DNA of 64,000 nt from Xiphophorus maculatus (lineage: Eukaryota > Chordata > Actinopteri > Cyprinodontiformes > Poeciliidae). This document shows, one piece after another, positions 42,283 to 53,500 of the stretch (positions are counted from its first letter, which is position 1; every line of letters starts with the position of its first letter). The stretch is taken from assembly GCF_002775205.1 (NCBI RefSeq), contig NC_036443.1, positions 15,511,373-15,575,372 of the forward strand, in the 5' to 3' direction. Both the position numbers and the translations under genes were made by a program. Below the pieces are notes generated by a model. It did no database searches. It had not been told where the DNA came from and saw only the letters and a program-made list of their open reading frames with translations.

Positions 42283-42288
42283 AATAAA
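42283..42288 (+). terminator. erbb3: erbb3 polyadenylation signal
   Basis: AATAAATAAATAAAGG starts at 42283, about 410 bases after the erbb3 stop codon. It is followed by GT-rich sequence (TTTTGTATGACTG) suited to a cleavage site, so 41872 to about 42310 is the likely 3' UTR. Confidence 0.6.
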
Positions 42289-42974
42289 TAAATAAAGGTA
42301 TTCATTTTGTATGACTGCAGACTCATTCACTGGTTTGCATTGTGCTCGAATCTTTATATAGCAACCAAAATTATTATTAGCTTGTCTTGAGGGACATCAT
42401 GAACAGCAGAACATGACATAATGTGAGGCAGAGGAATATCTCAATAAGTACCATTATCAAAGACTTTTTCCTACTCTACAGTTCAATTTGAATATCTAAA
42501 TATCGGTATTTTCTTCTTATTTCTTAATTTTCTTATTCCCCCATAGTTCAGGTTAGCATACAAATTCTACTTATGTACTATGTACTTGTACAAAAAAATA
42601 GCTTCAGTAAAATGATTGTAATAATATTTAATGTATTTTACTAGATTTTATTTGTTTTTGTCTTTAAATAAGATGACATGCCAAACTGAATATAGAGTGT
42701 AGCTTGGTCTCTAAAACACGACACTAATCAAAGACACCATTTACAGCGACTAAACAGAATACACAATGGATTCTTCTTTTTTCTTCCTTCATCTTTAATC
42801 ACATTTTTATTACGGATTCAAGTTGGTTTATTTGGGATATTTTATTATCATTCAAAATGTTCCGACATTGAACTCAAAGAAGCGAGTTCTCGGCGTCAAT
42901 TGTAGAGATCTTTTTTGTTACCTCCTGGGCCACAGTAGTTTGGAATGTGACGCCTCAAAATAGACGTGAACTAT

Positions 42975-43120
42975 CTTGACTTCAGAGTGAGTCTTTGACA
43001 GCGGGCGAGATCTCGTGTTAGCTGAAGTCAAGCGGAGCAACAAGACCGGTGTTGTGCCGCAAAAAGCGTCCCTATTCTTGAAGCCGCATTGGTCGCTGTG
43101 AGAACGAATTTCTCACAGCG
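42975..43120. repeat. two adjacent perfect inverted repeats
   Basis: CTTGACTTCAG (42975-42985) pairs with CTGAAGTCAAG (43022-43032). CGCTGTGAGA (43094-43103) pairs with TCTCACAGCG (43111-43120). A partial third copy, GCTGTGAGA, follows at 43131-43139. No known element was recognised. Confidence 0.85.
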
Positions 43121-43176
43121 AAATTCCTTGGCTGTGAGATTTTTTTTTGAAAATCATGCAATGAGCATCTCTTTAT

Positions 43177-43279
43177 TACGGAAGATGATTAGGGCCACCG
43201 AAAAAATAAAATAAATAATTCTGACTTTAATCTCAGAATTCTTTTTTTTTTCTTCCGGTGGCCCTAATCCTCTTCCGTA
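43177..43279. mobile_element. short foldback (MITE-like) element
   Basis: A 24-bp arm, 43177-43200 (starting TACGGAAGA), is matched in reverse at 43256-43279 with one mismatch and encloses 55 AT-rich bases. Its small size and terminal inverted repeats are those of a MITE. TTTAT occurs on both outer flanks (43172-43176 and 43281-43285) and may be a target-site duplication. Confidence 0.7.
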
Positions 43280-43442
43280 CTTTATGTTGCTTCAATTACA
43301 ATGTTTATTTTCGGAGAGTTTTGCTATTTAATTGTGTTATTTCGTAGCGGTAACTGTGAGGGGGAAAATGTCCATGCACATACAGTATATATTTATCGAA
43401 AAATAGAAAATAGCATCAATTATGTGCTTAAGAGAATTTCGG

Positions 43443-43999
43443 GTTTTTTTAATTTTCTTTTTTTTTTTATTGCAAACAAAGAACATATGTGAACAACATA
43501 GAACAGTAATAGTTACAAACAGATACAACATAAATGGGCTTTACAGAGCATAGAACAATTATTTTCCAATGTCAAAATCAAATCGGTGCTCGAGGGTTGC
43601 AGTTCTTTAAGGGCAGTTATGATTTGAATGGCTTTAGCGTTTGAGCTAATTTTTAAGGATTCTAAATAGATATTAATAGAAGATAATAAAATCTGGAAAT
43701 TAGGTTTTTGTTGTAAATGTTTGGAGGTGTGAATATGTAATTTACCATAAATAATAAAAAAGTTGACAACATATAAAAATTCTGTTTTGACAAGTTCACA
43801 TTTCTCCATCCCAAACAAAATATCCTTATCTGTTAAAGTAATATTGAGATTTTTTTTGATGAAAAAAAATTGACATATCTCTCCAGAATATTTTGGTATA
43901 ATTACAATCCCAAAAAAGATGAACAAGCTTTTCCTCATTATTTTTACAAAAAGTACACATAGGGTCCAAATCCCATTTATATCTTTTTATCAAAAATGC
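43443..43999 (-). mobile_element. 5'-truncated L1/Tx1-like LINE 3' end
   Basis: On the minus strand the sequence encodes the C-terminal part of an L1-type ORF2: DPMCTFCKNNEEK, with the CxxC...HLFWDC pattern, then a region read in a different frame because of at least one frameshift. It ends in AATAAA plus an A-rich tail (complement of 43443-43470). ATTTCGG flanks it at 43436-43442 and 44000-44006 as a 7-bp target-site duplication. The element is a dead 0.56 kb fragment. Confidence 0.75.
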
Positions 44000-44160
44000 A
44001 TTTCGGTTTTTTTTTTGTTTTTTTTTTTTTTGCTACAGTTGATTTTCTTTAGATGACGTTCAGTGAAAACGACTATCGTCGGTCAGAAGGTGCTTCCCTG
44101 ACCGGGGGCGCTTTTTCTCGCTCAACACCGGTGCATTTGCGTGCAGCGGCGCGGAAGCAG

Positions 44161-44252
44161 CGTGGTCCGTTCAGTGCCTGGCTGACTGACTGACAACCAC
44201 CGGGGAGAAAGAGAAAAAGTTATTCTAAGTTCGAGGTCTGCACACTGCCAAC
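44161..44252 (+). promoter_or_regulatory. pa2g4: pa2g4 5' UTR and proximal promoter
   Basis: The region is GC-richer than its surroundings, with CGGCGCGGAAGCAGCGTGG just upstream (about 44147-44165), a CTGACTGACTGAC run, and a CTGCCAACATGTCTGG start context. No TATA box is visible, as expected for a broadly expressed gene. Confidence 0.4.
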
Positions 44253-47200
44253 ATGTCTGGAGATGAGGAGACGCCAGAGCAGACCATCGCCGAAGACCTG
44301 GTGGTCACCAAGTACAAGATGGGAGCAGAGATCGCGAACCGTAAGAGGAAAAAACTGCTTTATACAGATCGGTTCATAAGTGCCCGTGTGACGTTAGTTA
44401 GCAGTGTCCGCTATCCAGGCAAAGCAGCAGTGCCATGTGCCGCAACAAGGAACAGGGCTGTGTTATGATGAAAAGAAAGTCAGTGCTTGTAACGGACACA
44501 AAACAGCGCTGGTCTTGAAACATGAATGCGGATAGTATCACTTGGTCATTTGAGGTCTTTTAAAATGAATCTCGCTCTATGAGCTCGGCTGCTAGCTCTG
44601 TAGCGGAGCTAACTGGCTAGCAGCTAGCTGATACTGCTAAACTACCAGTTAACAATGGGAACCCAGTGTAGTAGGAATTTAATGGAGCAGGAATTTAAAT
44701 GTAAACTTGCTCAAAATTCAAATGCATACAGATTACATTTAAATGCCACTTATTAAAAGAATGTTCATTAGTATTGTATATTTAGGAGTCGTTCTTTGAA
44801 GCTAAATTACACACAAACACACTTATTTTAAGTAATAAAAGCTCAATTAAAGTAATAACATGATATAAAACATCTAATCTATGTTGTTTTTGACTTAATG
44901 GAAATCCAGATTGTTATGACCTAATTTTATTTGTAATCTTGCCATCCAAATAAAATTTAAACTTGAAATCATTGGAGTCACTTGTTTCCATTTGCAGGCA
45001 GCTAATCAGCAGAAAACCTGAACCTGCTAAAAATAATAACAATAATTATTATTATTTGTATTATTATTAGTAAAAATAATAATAATGTCTAGGTAATTAA
45101 AAACTCCTGTTCTGCTGAGCATTATAGCTCAGATGGCATCCAGGTGAAATCCCAAAAATATTTTAATTATTTGCTTTTATCTCCAATCCTAAACTGTAGT
45201 CGAGTCAGGAAGTTTGAAGTGGCTGCAGTTATGATCTTTCTCGCTAATTTACTGGTTGTGTTGTGTTGTTTTGGCCTTAAATGCAGCTGTCAGCCAATCT
45301 GGACAGTGTTGGCTTGTTTGCAAATGTAATTTTACGAAAATGAGATGAGAACCAAAAGGACGGTGTCGGATCACGTCAGAAACCTAAACCTCCAGCCATC
45401 TGTTATGTATTTGAAAACGTTAGACATGCAATATTTTAACTGGGCTTTATTAATCCTGCCTGATTTCCCTAAAATATTACATTTGATTTAAGTACACGAG
45501 TGATGCAGTGCCTTGCAAAAGTGTTCTGGTTGAACTTGTTCACTGTTTCTCCTTGTTGCACTTTGTATTTGGGATTTTCAAGAGTCAACCAGTTATTACA
45601 ATTTTTTTTTTAACAGGACAGTTTTTTTTGCCTTCATGTCTGTGTAGGCAATGTGTGTTGGATGAAAAACACAGTAAAAGGCGGTCCGACAAAGTTCCGA
45701 TTTCAGAAGTGCTAAATACAGATGATGTCTATGTTTTTGTCTTTTCGTGTAACATGACAAAATGTAAAAAAAAATAAGCGTCTGAGTACTTGCTCATAGC
45801 ACTGTATGTGTCTGATAAGCTGTGTATTAGGCTTTGCATTCTTTATTCATCTCCCTTTCGTTTTGTCCTGCAGAGGCTCTGAAGAAAGTAGCCGAGGCCG
45901 CTGCGCCTGGAGTCTCAGTGCTCAGCCTCTGTCAAAAAGGAGATGAATTCATCGCAGCAGAAACCGGTAAAATCTTCAAAAGGGAGAAAGACATGAAGAA
46001 AGGTGAATGCTTTTTTTTGTTTTTTCCGCCTTCAGATTTCCTTCAGTCAGTGTTTCAGTCTCGCCTTCATCGTTCGCGTTCTGTCTCCCTCAGGCATCGC
46101 GTTCCCCACCTGTGTGTCGGTCAACAACTGCGTATGTCACTTCTCCCCTCTGAAAAGTGACCCTGATGTAATCCTGAAAGATGGGGACCTTGTGAAGATG
46201 TAAGCTGCCATTGTTGTGCCAGTCCACGCTACCAAAGAGGAAACAGTTGGCAGTGGCGGCTCTCCTTACCTTGTGTCGTCTTGTTTTCTGTGTCCAGTGA
46301 CCTCGGGGTGCATGTTGATGGCTTCATCTCAAATGTGGCTCATAGCTTCGTTGTTGGGGCAACCAAGGTGGGTTAGCACCACTGAGCCGTATCATGCACG
46401 CACTGTTGCAGCATCGCCAGCTAAGTAATAATTTTTTAACTTGGCCCCTGTGCCGTCCTCAGGACAACCCTGTAACAGGGCGGAAAGCTGATGTCATCAA
46501 AGCAGCTCACCTGTGTGCAGAAGCTGCTCTCCGGCTCGTCAAGCCAGGAAACCAGGTAACGCTGTTTCCTTTTCCTATATACTGGCTTGCAAAAGTAGTC
46601 ATGCTCCTTGAACTTGTTTTTGCTCCATGACTACCACAAACAAAACTGGCATGCTTTTGTATTCAGTCCGGTCATTGCTGTGAGTTCTCTGGAATTACGA
46701 CTGCAAGTCTTTAGGATGTACTCACTCCTTTAGGAATTTAAAACCTTTTGACTTGTTAACAAAATGTTTTAACCCATGAGTTTGCTTTTATGTAAACCAC
46801 TGGATTGTAGCTCTGACTGCATGTTTGCAGTTATTGGACAATGAACACACCAACAGGTTTTTTATTCAGGATGTCACCTTACTTAGCTCCATCTTCCCAT
46901 TACGGCTGATCAGCAGCTGAAGAAAAGCATCCTCAAAGCATAATGCTGCCACCGCCATGTTTCTCACAGGGAATGGTGTGTTGTAGGGCTGCAGCTGACA
47001 ATTATTTTAGTAATCGAGTATTCTATCGATTATTGATGAGTAATTGGCTTAAAGTAATTCAATTCTTCTTTGAAATAAGAAAAAAATTGTTTTCCTAAAA
47101 TGCAACAGCATGGCATTTCTTTGTACTCTTGATCATTAGTAGCAAAGGATGCATGCGCAAAATGTATATGTTTTGTCAAGTTTTGTCTTAGTTATTGCTC

Positions 47201-49426
47201 TGAGTGTGTAGATTTTTTTTTCTTTTTGAGCAAATGGCATGTTTCAGAGTCTGTATACTCCACTTAGCGATTACTGGATAGCTAAATTTGTTAATGATTG
47301 TTTTCGATAATCGATTCACCACAATAAATTTGATTAATTGCTTTAGCCCAAGTGTGTTCTGACCTTTTCAGTGATGATTCCACCTTCCATACATATGATC
47401 TCTGTATGTAATCTCAAACCTTAATTTTCAGTTTATCTCACTGTGACTAAACAAATTGACTGAAGAGAATTGGTTGCACCAGATTTTATTTGGAGGTATC
47501 AGAGTTCAGGGGTGAATTCAAATGTATGATACATCTTTCTGGTTTGCAATTGTAAAAAAAAAAATGTGTAAAACAATAGATTAAAAGCTAATTTATAAAG
47601 CTCTACCTTGTGATGGTCTATGAGGGGGAAAAAATCCCAGTAAAGTTCATTGAAGTTTGTAGCCTTAAAATGAGAACATTTGGTGTCTGGATGCCCTGAT
47701 TAAACCTGAAGGATCAGGGGTCGCGACTCTGCTAACACTTCCCTCTCCTTCAGAACACACAGGTCACAGAAGCCTGGAACAAAATCGCCAAGTCATTCAA
47801 GTGCTCTGCAGTTGAGGGTGTGTGCTTGTTTTGTTTATTATTTTTTTTTTTTTTTTAAACGGACGATCTGCTTGGCACAAGTTTGAGACTAAAGTCCTTC
47901 CTTCATCGTCTGCAGGCATGCTGTCTCATCAGCTTAAACAGCATTTGATCGATGGCGAGAAAACCATCATTCAGAACCCAACGGACCAGCAGAGGTGAGC
48001 TTTCTCAGCGAACCGCTGCCCACTCGGTTGTTTTGTCCGTCGCTGCCAAATGACCGCAGCTCTGTGTGTGTGTATGTGTGCGTGTTTACAGAAAGGATCA
48101 TGAGAAGGCGGAGTTCGAAGTGCACGAGGTCTACGCTGTGGATGTGCTGATCAGCACTGGGGAGGGAAAGGTAACTGTGGTGTAACCAGATTTTTTTTAT
48201 CTTTACAATACTTGAAAATTAAAGAACTGCTTTCCCGTTTAACATTGCAGGCAAAGGACGGAGGCCAGCGGACCACAGTTTACAAGCGAGACCCCAATAA
48301 GGTCTACGGGTTGAAGATGAAAACGTCCCGCACGTTCTTCAGCGAGATGGAGAGACGATTCGACACGATGCCTTTCACTTTGAGGTAACGTCGGCTCTCT
48401 TCATCTTCATCTTAGCCAGTCATTTTCACTCGCCTTCCACCGACGCCTTTTTTCCTTTTTCGCTACTTTTTTTTTACGTCCTCAGAGCATTTGAGGACGA
48501 AGCCAAGGCCAGGCTGGGTGTGGTGGAGTGTGCCAAGCATGAGCTGTTGCAGCCGTTCGCCGTGCTGTACGAGAAGGAAGGCAAGTGGGGCGATGAGGGA
48601 GGCGGGTGAAGAGTCATGCAAATGTCACCAAGTTGTTCTGAAAAAATGTACTCGTCAACACGCAAGAGATGTTGCATGTCGTTTTGATTTGTAAAACAGA
48701 AGATGCTAATATTCAAACAGATTTGAGTTCATGCATTGTCACAAACTGGTGGAGTAATTTAGCTTTTCTTTGGTTTTCTGCTGCAAGTCACTGTCGGTTG
48801 ATGAATCTGCCTCCTAAAGCATTTTGATGTATTAAGGCTAAAGAAATATCTATGTAATGTGAACTTTTGTATTTGCAATTTAAAAAGACATTTTGAAAAT
48901 CAAAGTCTGAAGTGTCCAGAAACCTTGTGACTGTGTCTTCATGCTGCCGACACCACACACCACACGCACATGCACTTTTCATCACCATCTTCACATTTTC
49001 ACTCCCATCTTTTCTCAGGGGAATTTGTGGCCCAGTTCAAGTTCACCGTTCTGCTCATGGCCAACGGACCTCTGCGGATCACCAGCAGCCTCTTTGAGCC
49101 CGAGCTCTACCAGTCTGAGCACGACGTGGAGGACCCAGAGCTGAAGGTTAGACTTCTTCATAAACACTCGTGTGTCCAGACATATGTTGTCCTTCACCTC
49201 ATAAGTGTTTTGTTCTTAAAGGTTTTGCTTCAGAGCTCGGCCAGCCGCAAGGCTCAGAAGAAGAAGAAAAAGAAGGTGACTTTCCTGTTTTGTTTTTTTT
49301 TTTCTTCTTTTTTTAACATCTTTTCTAACTCTTTCCTCAATTTTTATTTTATTTCTGTTGCAACAGGCTTCAAAAACCGTAGAGAATGCGACAGGACAGG
49401 CGATGGAGACCGAAGCCGCCGAGTAA
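44253..49426 (+). CDS. pa2g4: PA2G4/EBP1, proliferation-associated protein (13 coding exons)
   Basis: EBP1 has a methionine-aminopeptidase-like pita-bread fold without peptidase activity. It binds rRNA and ribosomes at the tunnel exit, double-stranded RNA, and the ErbB3 tail. Coding exons are 44253-44340, 45874-46002, 46094-46199, 46298-46367, 46463-46555, 47754-47817, 47916-47994, 48092-48170, 48251-48384, 48486-48580, 49019-49146, 49222-49275 and 49367-49426, giving 392 aa (human 394). Visible blocks are [41 protein letters not shown] and a QKKKKKK basic tail for RNA and nucleolar binding. Intron 10 starts with GC (AAG|GCAAGT at 48581). Residues 55 and 57, methionine in human, are Phe and Ala. 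The gene lies just downstream of erbb3, as in human. The teleost paralogue letter is not resolved. Confidence 0.96.
45036..45088. repeat. AT-rich (AAT/ATT)n inverted microsatellite
   Basis: An AATAATAACAATAATT run switches to ATTATTATTATTTG and back to AAT units, so it can form a hairpin. It lies in pa2g4 intron 1. Confidence 0.85.
45505..45804. mobile_element. short non-autonomous Tc1-like element in pa2g4 intron 1
   Basis: The left end CAGTGCCTTGCAAAAGTGTT and the inverted right end (CAGTGCTATGAGCAAGTACT on the minus strand) match the terminal repeats of the Tc1 family seen throughout the window. AACATGACAAAATG lies just inside the right end. It is only about 300 bp and carries no transposase, so it is an internally deleted, MITE-like derivative. 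Confidence 0.7.
46576..47700 (-). mobile_element. Tc1-like transposon fossil in pa2g4 intron 5
   Basis: The left terminal block is TACTGGCTTGCAAAAGTAGT. The reverse of the GGSIM-coding motif (AATGCTGCCACCGCCATG) lies near 46942-46959. The far-right block contains GATGGTCTATGAG and AAGTTTGTAGCC. A hAT element interrupts it at 46984-47351. The transposase is broken. Confidence 0.7.
46984..47351. mobile_element. non-autonomous hAT element nested in a Tc1 fossil
   Basis: The ends are TAGGGCTGCAGCTGACAATT on the left and, on the minus strand, TTGGGCTAAAGCAATTAATC on the right. This is the common teleost hAT-type terminus, with TATCGATTATTGATGAGTAA and ATTGTTTTCGATAATCGATT inside. Flanking GTGTGTTG (46976-46983) and GTGTGTTC (47352-47359) form an 8-bp duplication with one mismatch, the length hAT transposases make. 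Confidence 0.75.
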
Positions 49427-49950
49427 ATTTCAATAAACGGTGGCAGGAACCCGATGAACCCAAAGAACAGACGTCACGATTCTTTCTGTCCCGGCTGTCT
49501 GAGGGACTCGAGGGCGTATAGCTGCTGTGAATGCCTCTGATGTCAGTCTGGGAGGAAGCTGCTCCAGAATCCTGTCACTCCTTAACTCTAAAACATGGCA
49601 CCGAGTCTCATTTATTCTAGACAAACTTCCTTTTACGTTCATGAATTTCCATTCACACATCGGCTTTTAAAAAAAAACCTTAACTAATTATCTGCCTCAT
49701 TGGTCCCTGGAAGACATATTTACACCAGAAAAACTCCCATTGACTCAACTTCCCTAACGGTGAAGAAAATCTATAGATTTATATATATATATATATTTTG
49801 TCCCAGCAGCTCTCCAGTTGACGAGAGCAAAGTCACACCATTCAGAGAATCATTGGTGGTACAGTTGAAACCATGCCTTTGAAAGGAGCGGTAACTTTTG
49901 CACAACATGATTGACATACACATTTTTTTAATTAGATTGTGTTGCTGACA

Positions 49951-50284
49951 AATAAAGCTTAATTCCAGCATTTACATTACGCTCAATTAGGTTTGTGCTC
50001 TGGTTTATTGCGTACTCTTTCTAGGAGTCTACAGCAGGCTGCCTAGATGACAGTTTCTACTGGCATCTCGAGACTTGTCATTTCAGTAATGAAGTTGTGG
50101 GAGTGTGTGGGGTTCGTTTTCCTCAGTGGTGGACAGTTCAAACTCCCGTCGAGGCGTTCAGTCCTCTGGTGCCACCAGGAGGTCTGACAGTCGTCGGTTT
50201 TTACACGAGAACTCCAACAGCTGTTAAGACTTATGGGCGCTTTTGTAAATCTTAGTTTCAGAGACTATTTTTGGAAACAATAAA
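49951..50284 (+). terminator. pa2g4: pa2g4 polyadenylation signals
   Basis: AATAAA occurs at 49951-49956 and again at 50279-50284, 525 and 853 bases past the stop. The second is followed by GTTTCTTTTTGTGTGTGCGT, a good downstream element. Two transcript ends are plausible. Confidence 0.55.
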
Positions 50285-51649
50285 TAACCAACTGACATCA
50301 ATCTTGTGCTCGTTTCTTTTTGTGTGTGCGTGTGTGTTGTAATAAAGGCAATTTAACATGATTATTAATAAAAGGTATAAATTTCATCAGGCGTTATTGA
50401 CAACATACCTTGTTCCCTTTGGAATAAAAGTGACGTGAAGCTCTGGAGTCCATTTATGAAATATATTTTTAATCTTGAAATTTAGGGAAATGGCTACTGC
50501 TCTGGAACTCAATCTTACATGAGTCTCATGTTTTACTTGAACTTGCAAATGGGACGCAAGCTAGCTTTGCTAATGTGTCTTCAGCACAACATCTTAACAT
50601 CATTTGGCATCAGCTGAAAAGCAAAATTGCTTTTTATTTAATGTATGTTTACCAACCTCGTTCTTTTTTCTAGATATCTCTTCTGGACATGGGTCAGATT
50701 TTATTGGTTTTTTGTCAGGCATGTCTTACTGATATGTTATTCCTACATTTTAACTCTGTTACCACTATCTGCTATTTCAACCATTGAGATGTTTTAGATG
50801 TTTGCGTTTTGGATGGGAATGGTTAGCTGTCAGAGGAAATAAATGAGTCCCGCACATGAGATGCCAATAAGTTAATAACCACCAGTCTTTAATGTGCCAG
50901 TGGGGATATTTACCACTAAATATTAGGTTGTTGTTGCTTAATTTAGTCGTTTTAAGGAAATATTGTTATGAAAACATAAAATAGAAATATCTAGGATATT
51001 TTTTTAAATTGTAAATCTACAAACCCAACTTTCAGCGCCTTGTTGGACGTGATTAGTGTTTACTGCAAGTCGTCGCATTAGATTAGATCAATGTGTGTAA
51101 TGCAATATTGCCCCCTTGTGGCGAAGGAGTGCGTTGCCACGTCAAATTAGATAACTTCAAGGGAACATTTGGAAATGCCATCAAAGACAGAAAATGTAAA
51201 AATAATAGGTATTTTTATGTGTGAGAACAAGTATGAGAAATTGGATTTTGAAAAATGATTAAAAATTTATACATGCTGATCTTTTCTGTGCCTTTGTTTA
51301 TTGGTTCGTTCATAGAAGGGGGGTATTGTTGTTCAGCGAGACATTCTCAGTCCTGCCTTGTTAAAAGACACGTGAATTGTAGAAACGGTTGAAAATACCA
51401 TTTTTGTTCAGCAAAATGTTTCAACAGTTACCGTGTGCATGTGAACAGGCATCTGTTTCAATTCTCTTGAACTTTACACTGTCATATATTTTATTGGGCG
51501 ATAGGATGATTTTGGTTTCCTCCATGAACTAAGCAGATTAAATATAAATATTCAAATGTACCCATAGGAAATGCTTTTAATTTGTTGTTCAATATAACTG
51601 CAGTGGTCACACTGGTATGTGTATGGTTACACTAGTGCTGCACAATATA

Positions 51650-51726
51650 CACTGCTCAAAAAAATAAAGGGAACACTTAAACAGGTGTTTAACACTTAAA
51701 GTGTTCCCTTTATATTTTTGAGCAGT
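51650..51726. mobile_element. Tc1-type element reduced to its two terminal repeats
   Basis: The left arm (CACTGCTCAAAAAAATAAAG, continuing GGAACACTTAAA) and right arm (inverse of ACTGCTCAAAAATATAAAGG) are about 33 bases each and nearly perfect reverse complements, joined by only about 10 bases. These are the termini of a second, distinct fish Tc1-like family whose full copies are about 1.5 kb. Confidence 0.75.
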
Positions 51727-53436
51727 ATATTTCATTGCTGCAGCATTTATGTACAGCTTTGTTGGATGAAGTATTTGCCTCTAAAGGTAAACCACACCTA
51801 ATACAAGGTATGGGTCGATTACCAGAATCAACACATAAATGTTTTAAGAAATTATAATTTCACAACCACTCAAATTTCCCTGTAATTTAAAACTCCTCTC
51901 AGTGATATGACAGACACAGTGCTAGAGTTACCGGAGTTTTCACCAGCTCTGTGGACCATAGACTAGTGCATACCTCCCTTTCTCAAGTGTTGCTGCACAC
52001 TGTTGGTTACCAGGATGGAAGAATGGCAAATCACAGTGTTAGAGATGCTGTGCATGCCAAAGTTTTGGAAGCATCTTAACTACAAAGAAGATTTAAAAGA
52101 TTGATGATAATGTATTAGGATATCCTCATCACAATTCTACAATAATAATTTCCTGGTACCGAGCCAAGCTGTTTCTAACACTGGCAGGATTGTCAGCTCA
52201 ATTACTCATGAAGCTCATGCTTTAAAGCATGAACAAGTAATTTCCCTTATATATGGCCTTTGGAAAAGTTGCTTTTAAAGCTATGTGTCATATGATTTGT
52301 TTTCTGTTGTGGTCAAAATGAAACTCAACATGTTGACCAAATGAACGTGTTGAGTTGTTAGTATTCAGTGCTTGCAACTCATGACGTGTTCTTTTGAAAT
52401 TCTGATGAGTTTTTTGTAAATAATACAACAACCTGTGGGATCATAGCAGGTGTCTTTTGCAGCTCTTGAACGTTTTATAGATAAATTGGTTGAAAATTAA
52501 CTTTCGAACCGAGGCAGCTTCGGTAGACAAGTGTGTGCCCACTAGATGGCGTCTTTCAAAGAAAAATCAAGCTGCTGTTTCAAAAGGGGGTTTCAGTCCA
52601 TGTAAAGAATAGACAATATAGTTTCCTTTATAGTAGCTGCCTTGTCCTATTATACGAATAGCAGCAATTGCCAGTTCAATGTCAAGCTTCCCACAGCTAA
52701 AAATATATGTTTCTGTTTGTTGACTAAATGTTATGAAGTTCTGCCAAGGCCAGAGGTTTCACTTGAGCGACATGACCCAGTTACGAGCTGACTTCGACCT
52801 TTTCTTACATCAGTGGCCACATCATTTCAACATCTCAGACCCATAATCCTGTGACTTCCACTTCTCCTTCTGCTGTAACTTAGAGAAGATAATTCAAATT
52901 TTCCTCTTATCCATGTTTTTATTGGAACATGTATTTCTTAATGTATGGGTTTTGAGGTTTCAGAGACCAATGGAAGCATGTTTCTTAAGATTTGGCTGCA
53001 GAACTAATAAACTGTCAGAATGTACAAAACAAATTACCATGCTGGTGGATAAAAAAAATGGTAAAATGTTTTCAAAATGGTTTAAAAATGTCATGAGAAA
53101 AGAGGATGTTCTTTTTTTGCACACACAGAGACCTTTATGGGCACAAAATATGTAATGCGGGCCTCTTACAATATTCAGGGGACTAAACAAGACAACAAGA
53201 CTGACAAAAACAGGATAATCCCAAAATCCAATTACATTTATTAACATAAGAATTCCAAGTTATAAGATAATCTTGATGGAAAAAAACCTTTTTGCCCACT
53301 TAAAATATGTATAACTGGACAGATCAACAGATCAGATCTGGATATTCGAGAAGTGGAAGTAAAATGATGTGCTGCTTTCCTATTTATTCTTTACAAACAT
53401 TACTTACTTACATACTTTATTTGTAAAAAAAAAATA

Positions 53437-53497
<61 letters not shown>
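53437..53497. repeat. (AAT)n microsatellite
   Basis: About 20 near-perfect AAT units lie in the pa2g4-esyt1 interval. Confidence 0.95.

Positions 53498-53500
<3 letters not shown>

Larger units (their letters stand above)
42310..44160. other. erbb3-pa2g4 intergenic region
   Basis: From 42310 to 42840 nothing is recognised. 42860-43130 is more GC-rich and holds two nested inverted repeats. 43177-43279 is a foldback element and 43443-43999 a LINE fragment. The last 100 bases rise in GC towards the pa2g4 start. Confidence 0.6.

Noticed and set aside
43513-43938. 141-codon minus-strand frame as a host gene
   Set aside because: It is the C-terminal end of an L1-type ORF2, with an A-rich tail and target-site duplication, so it belongs to a dead LINE.
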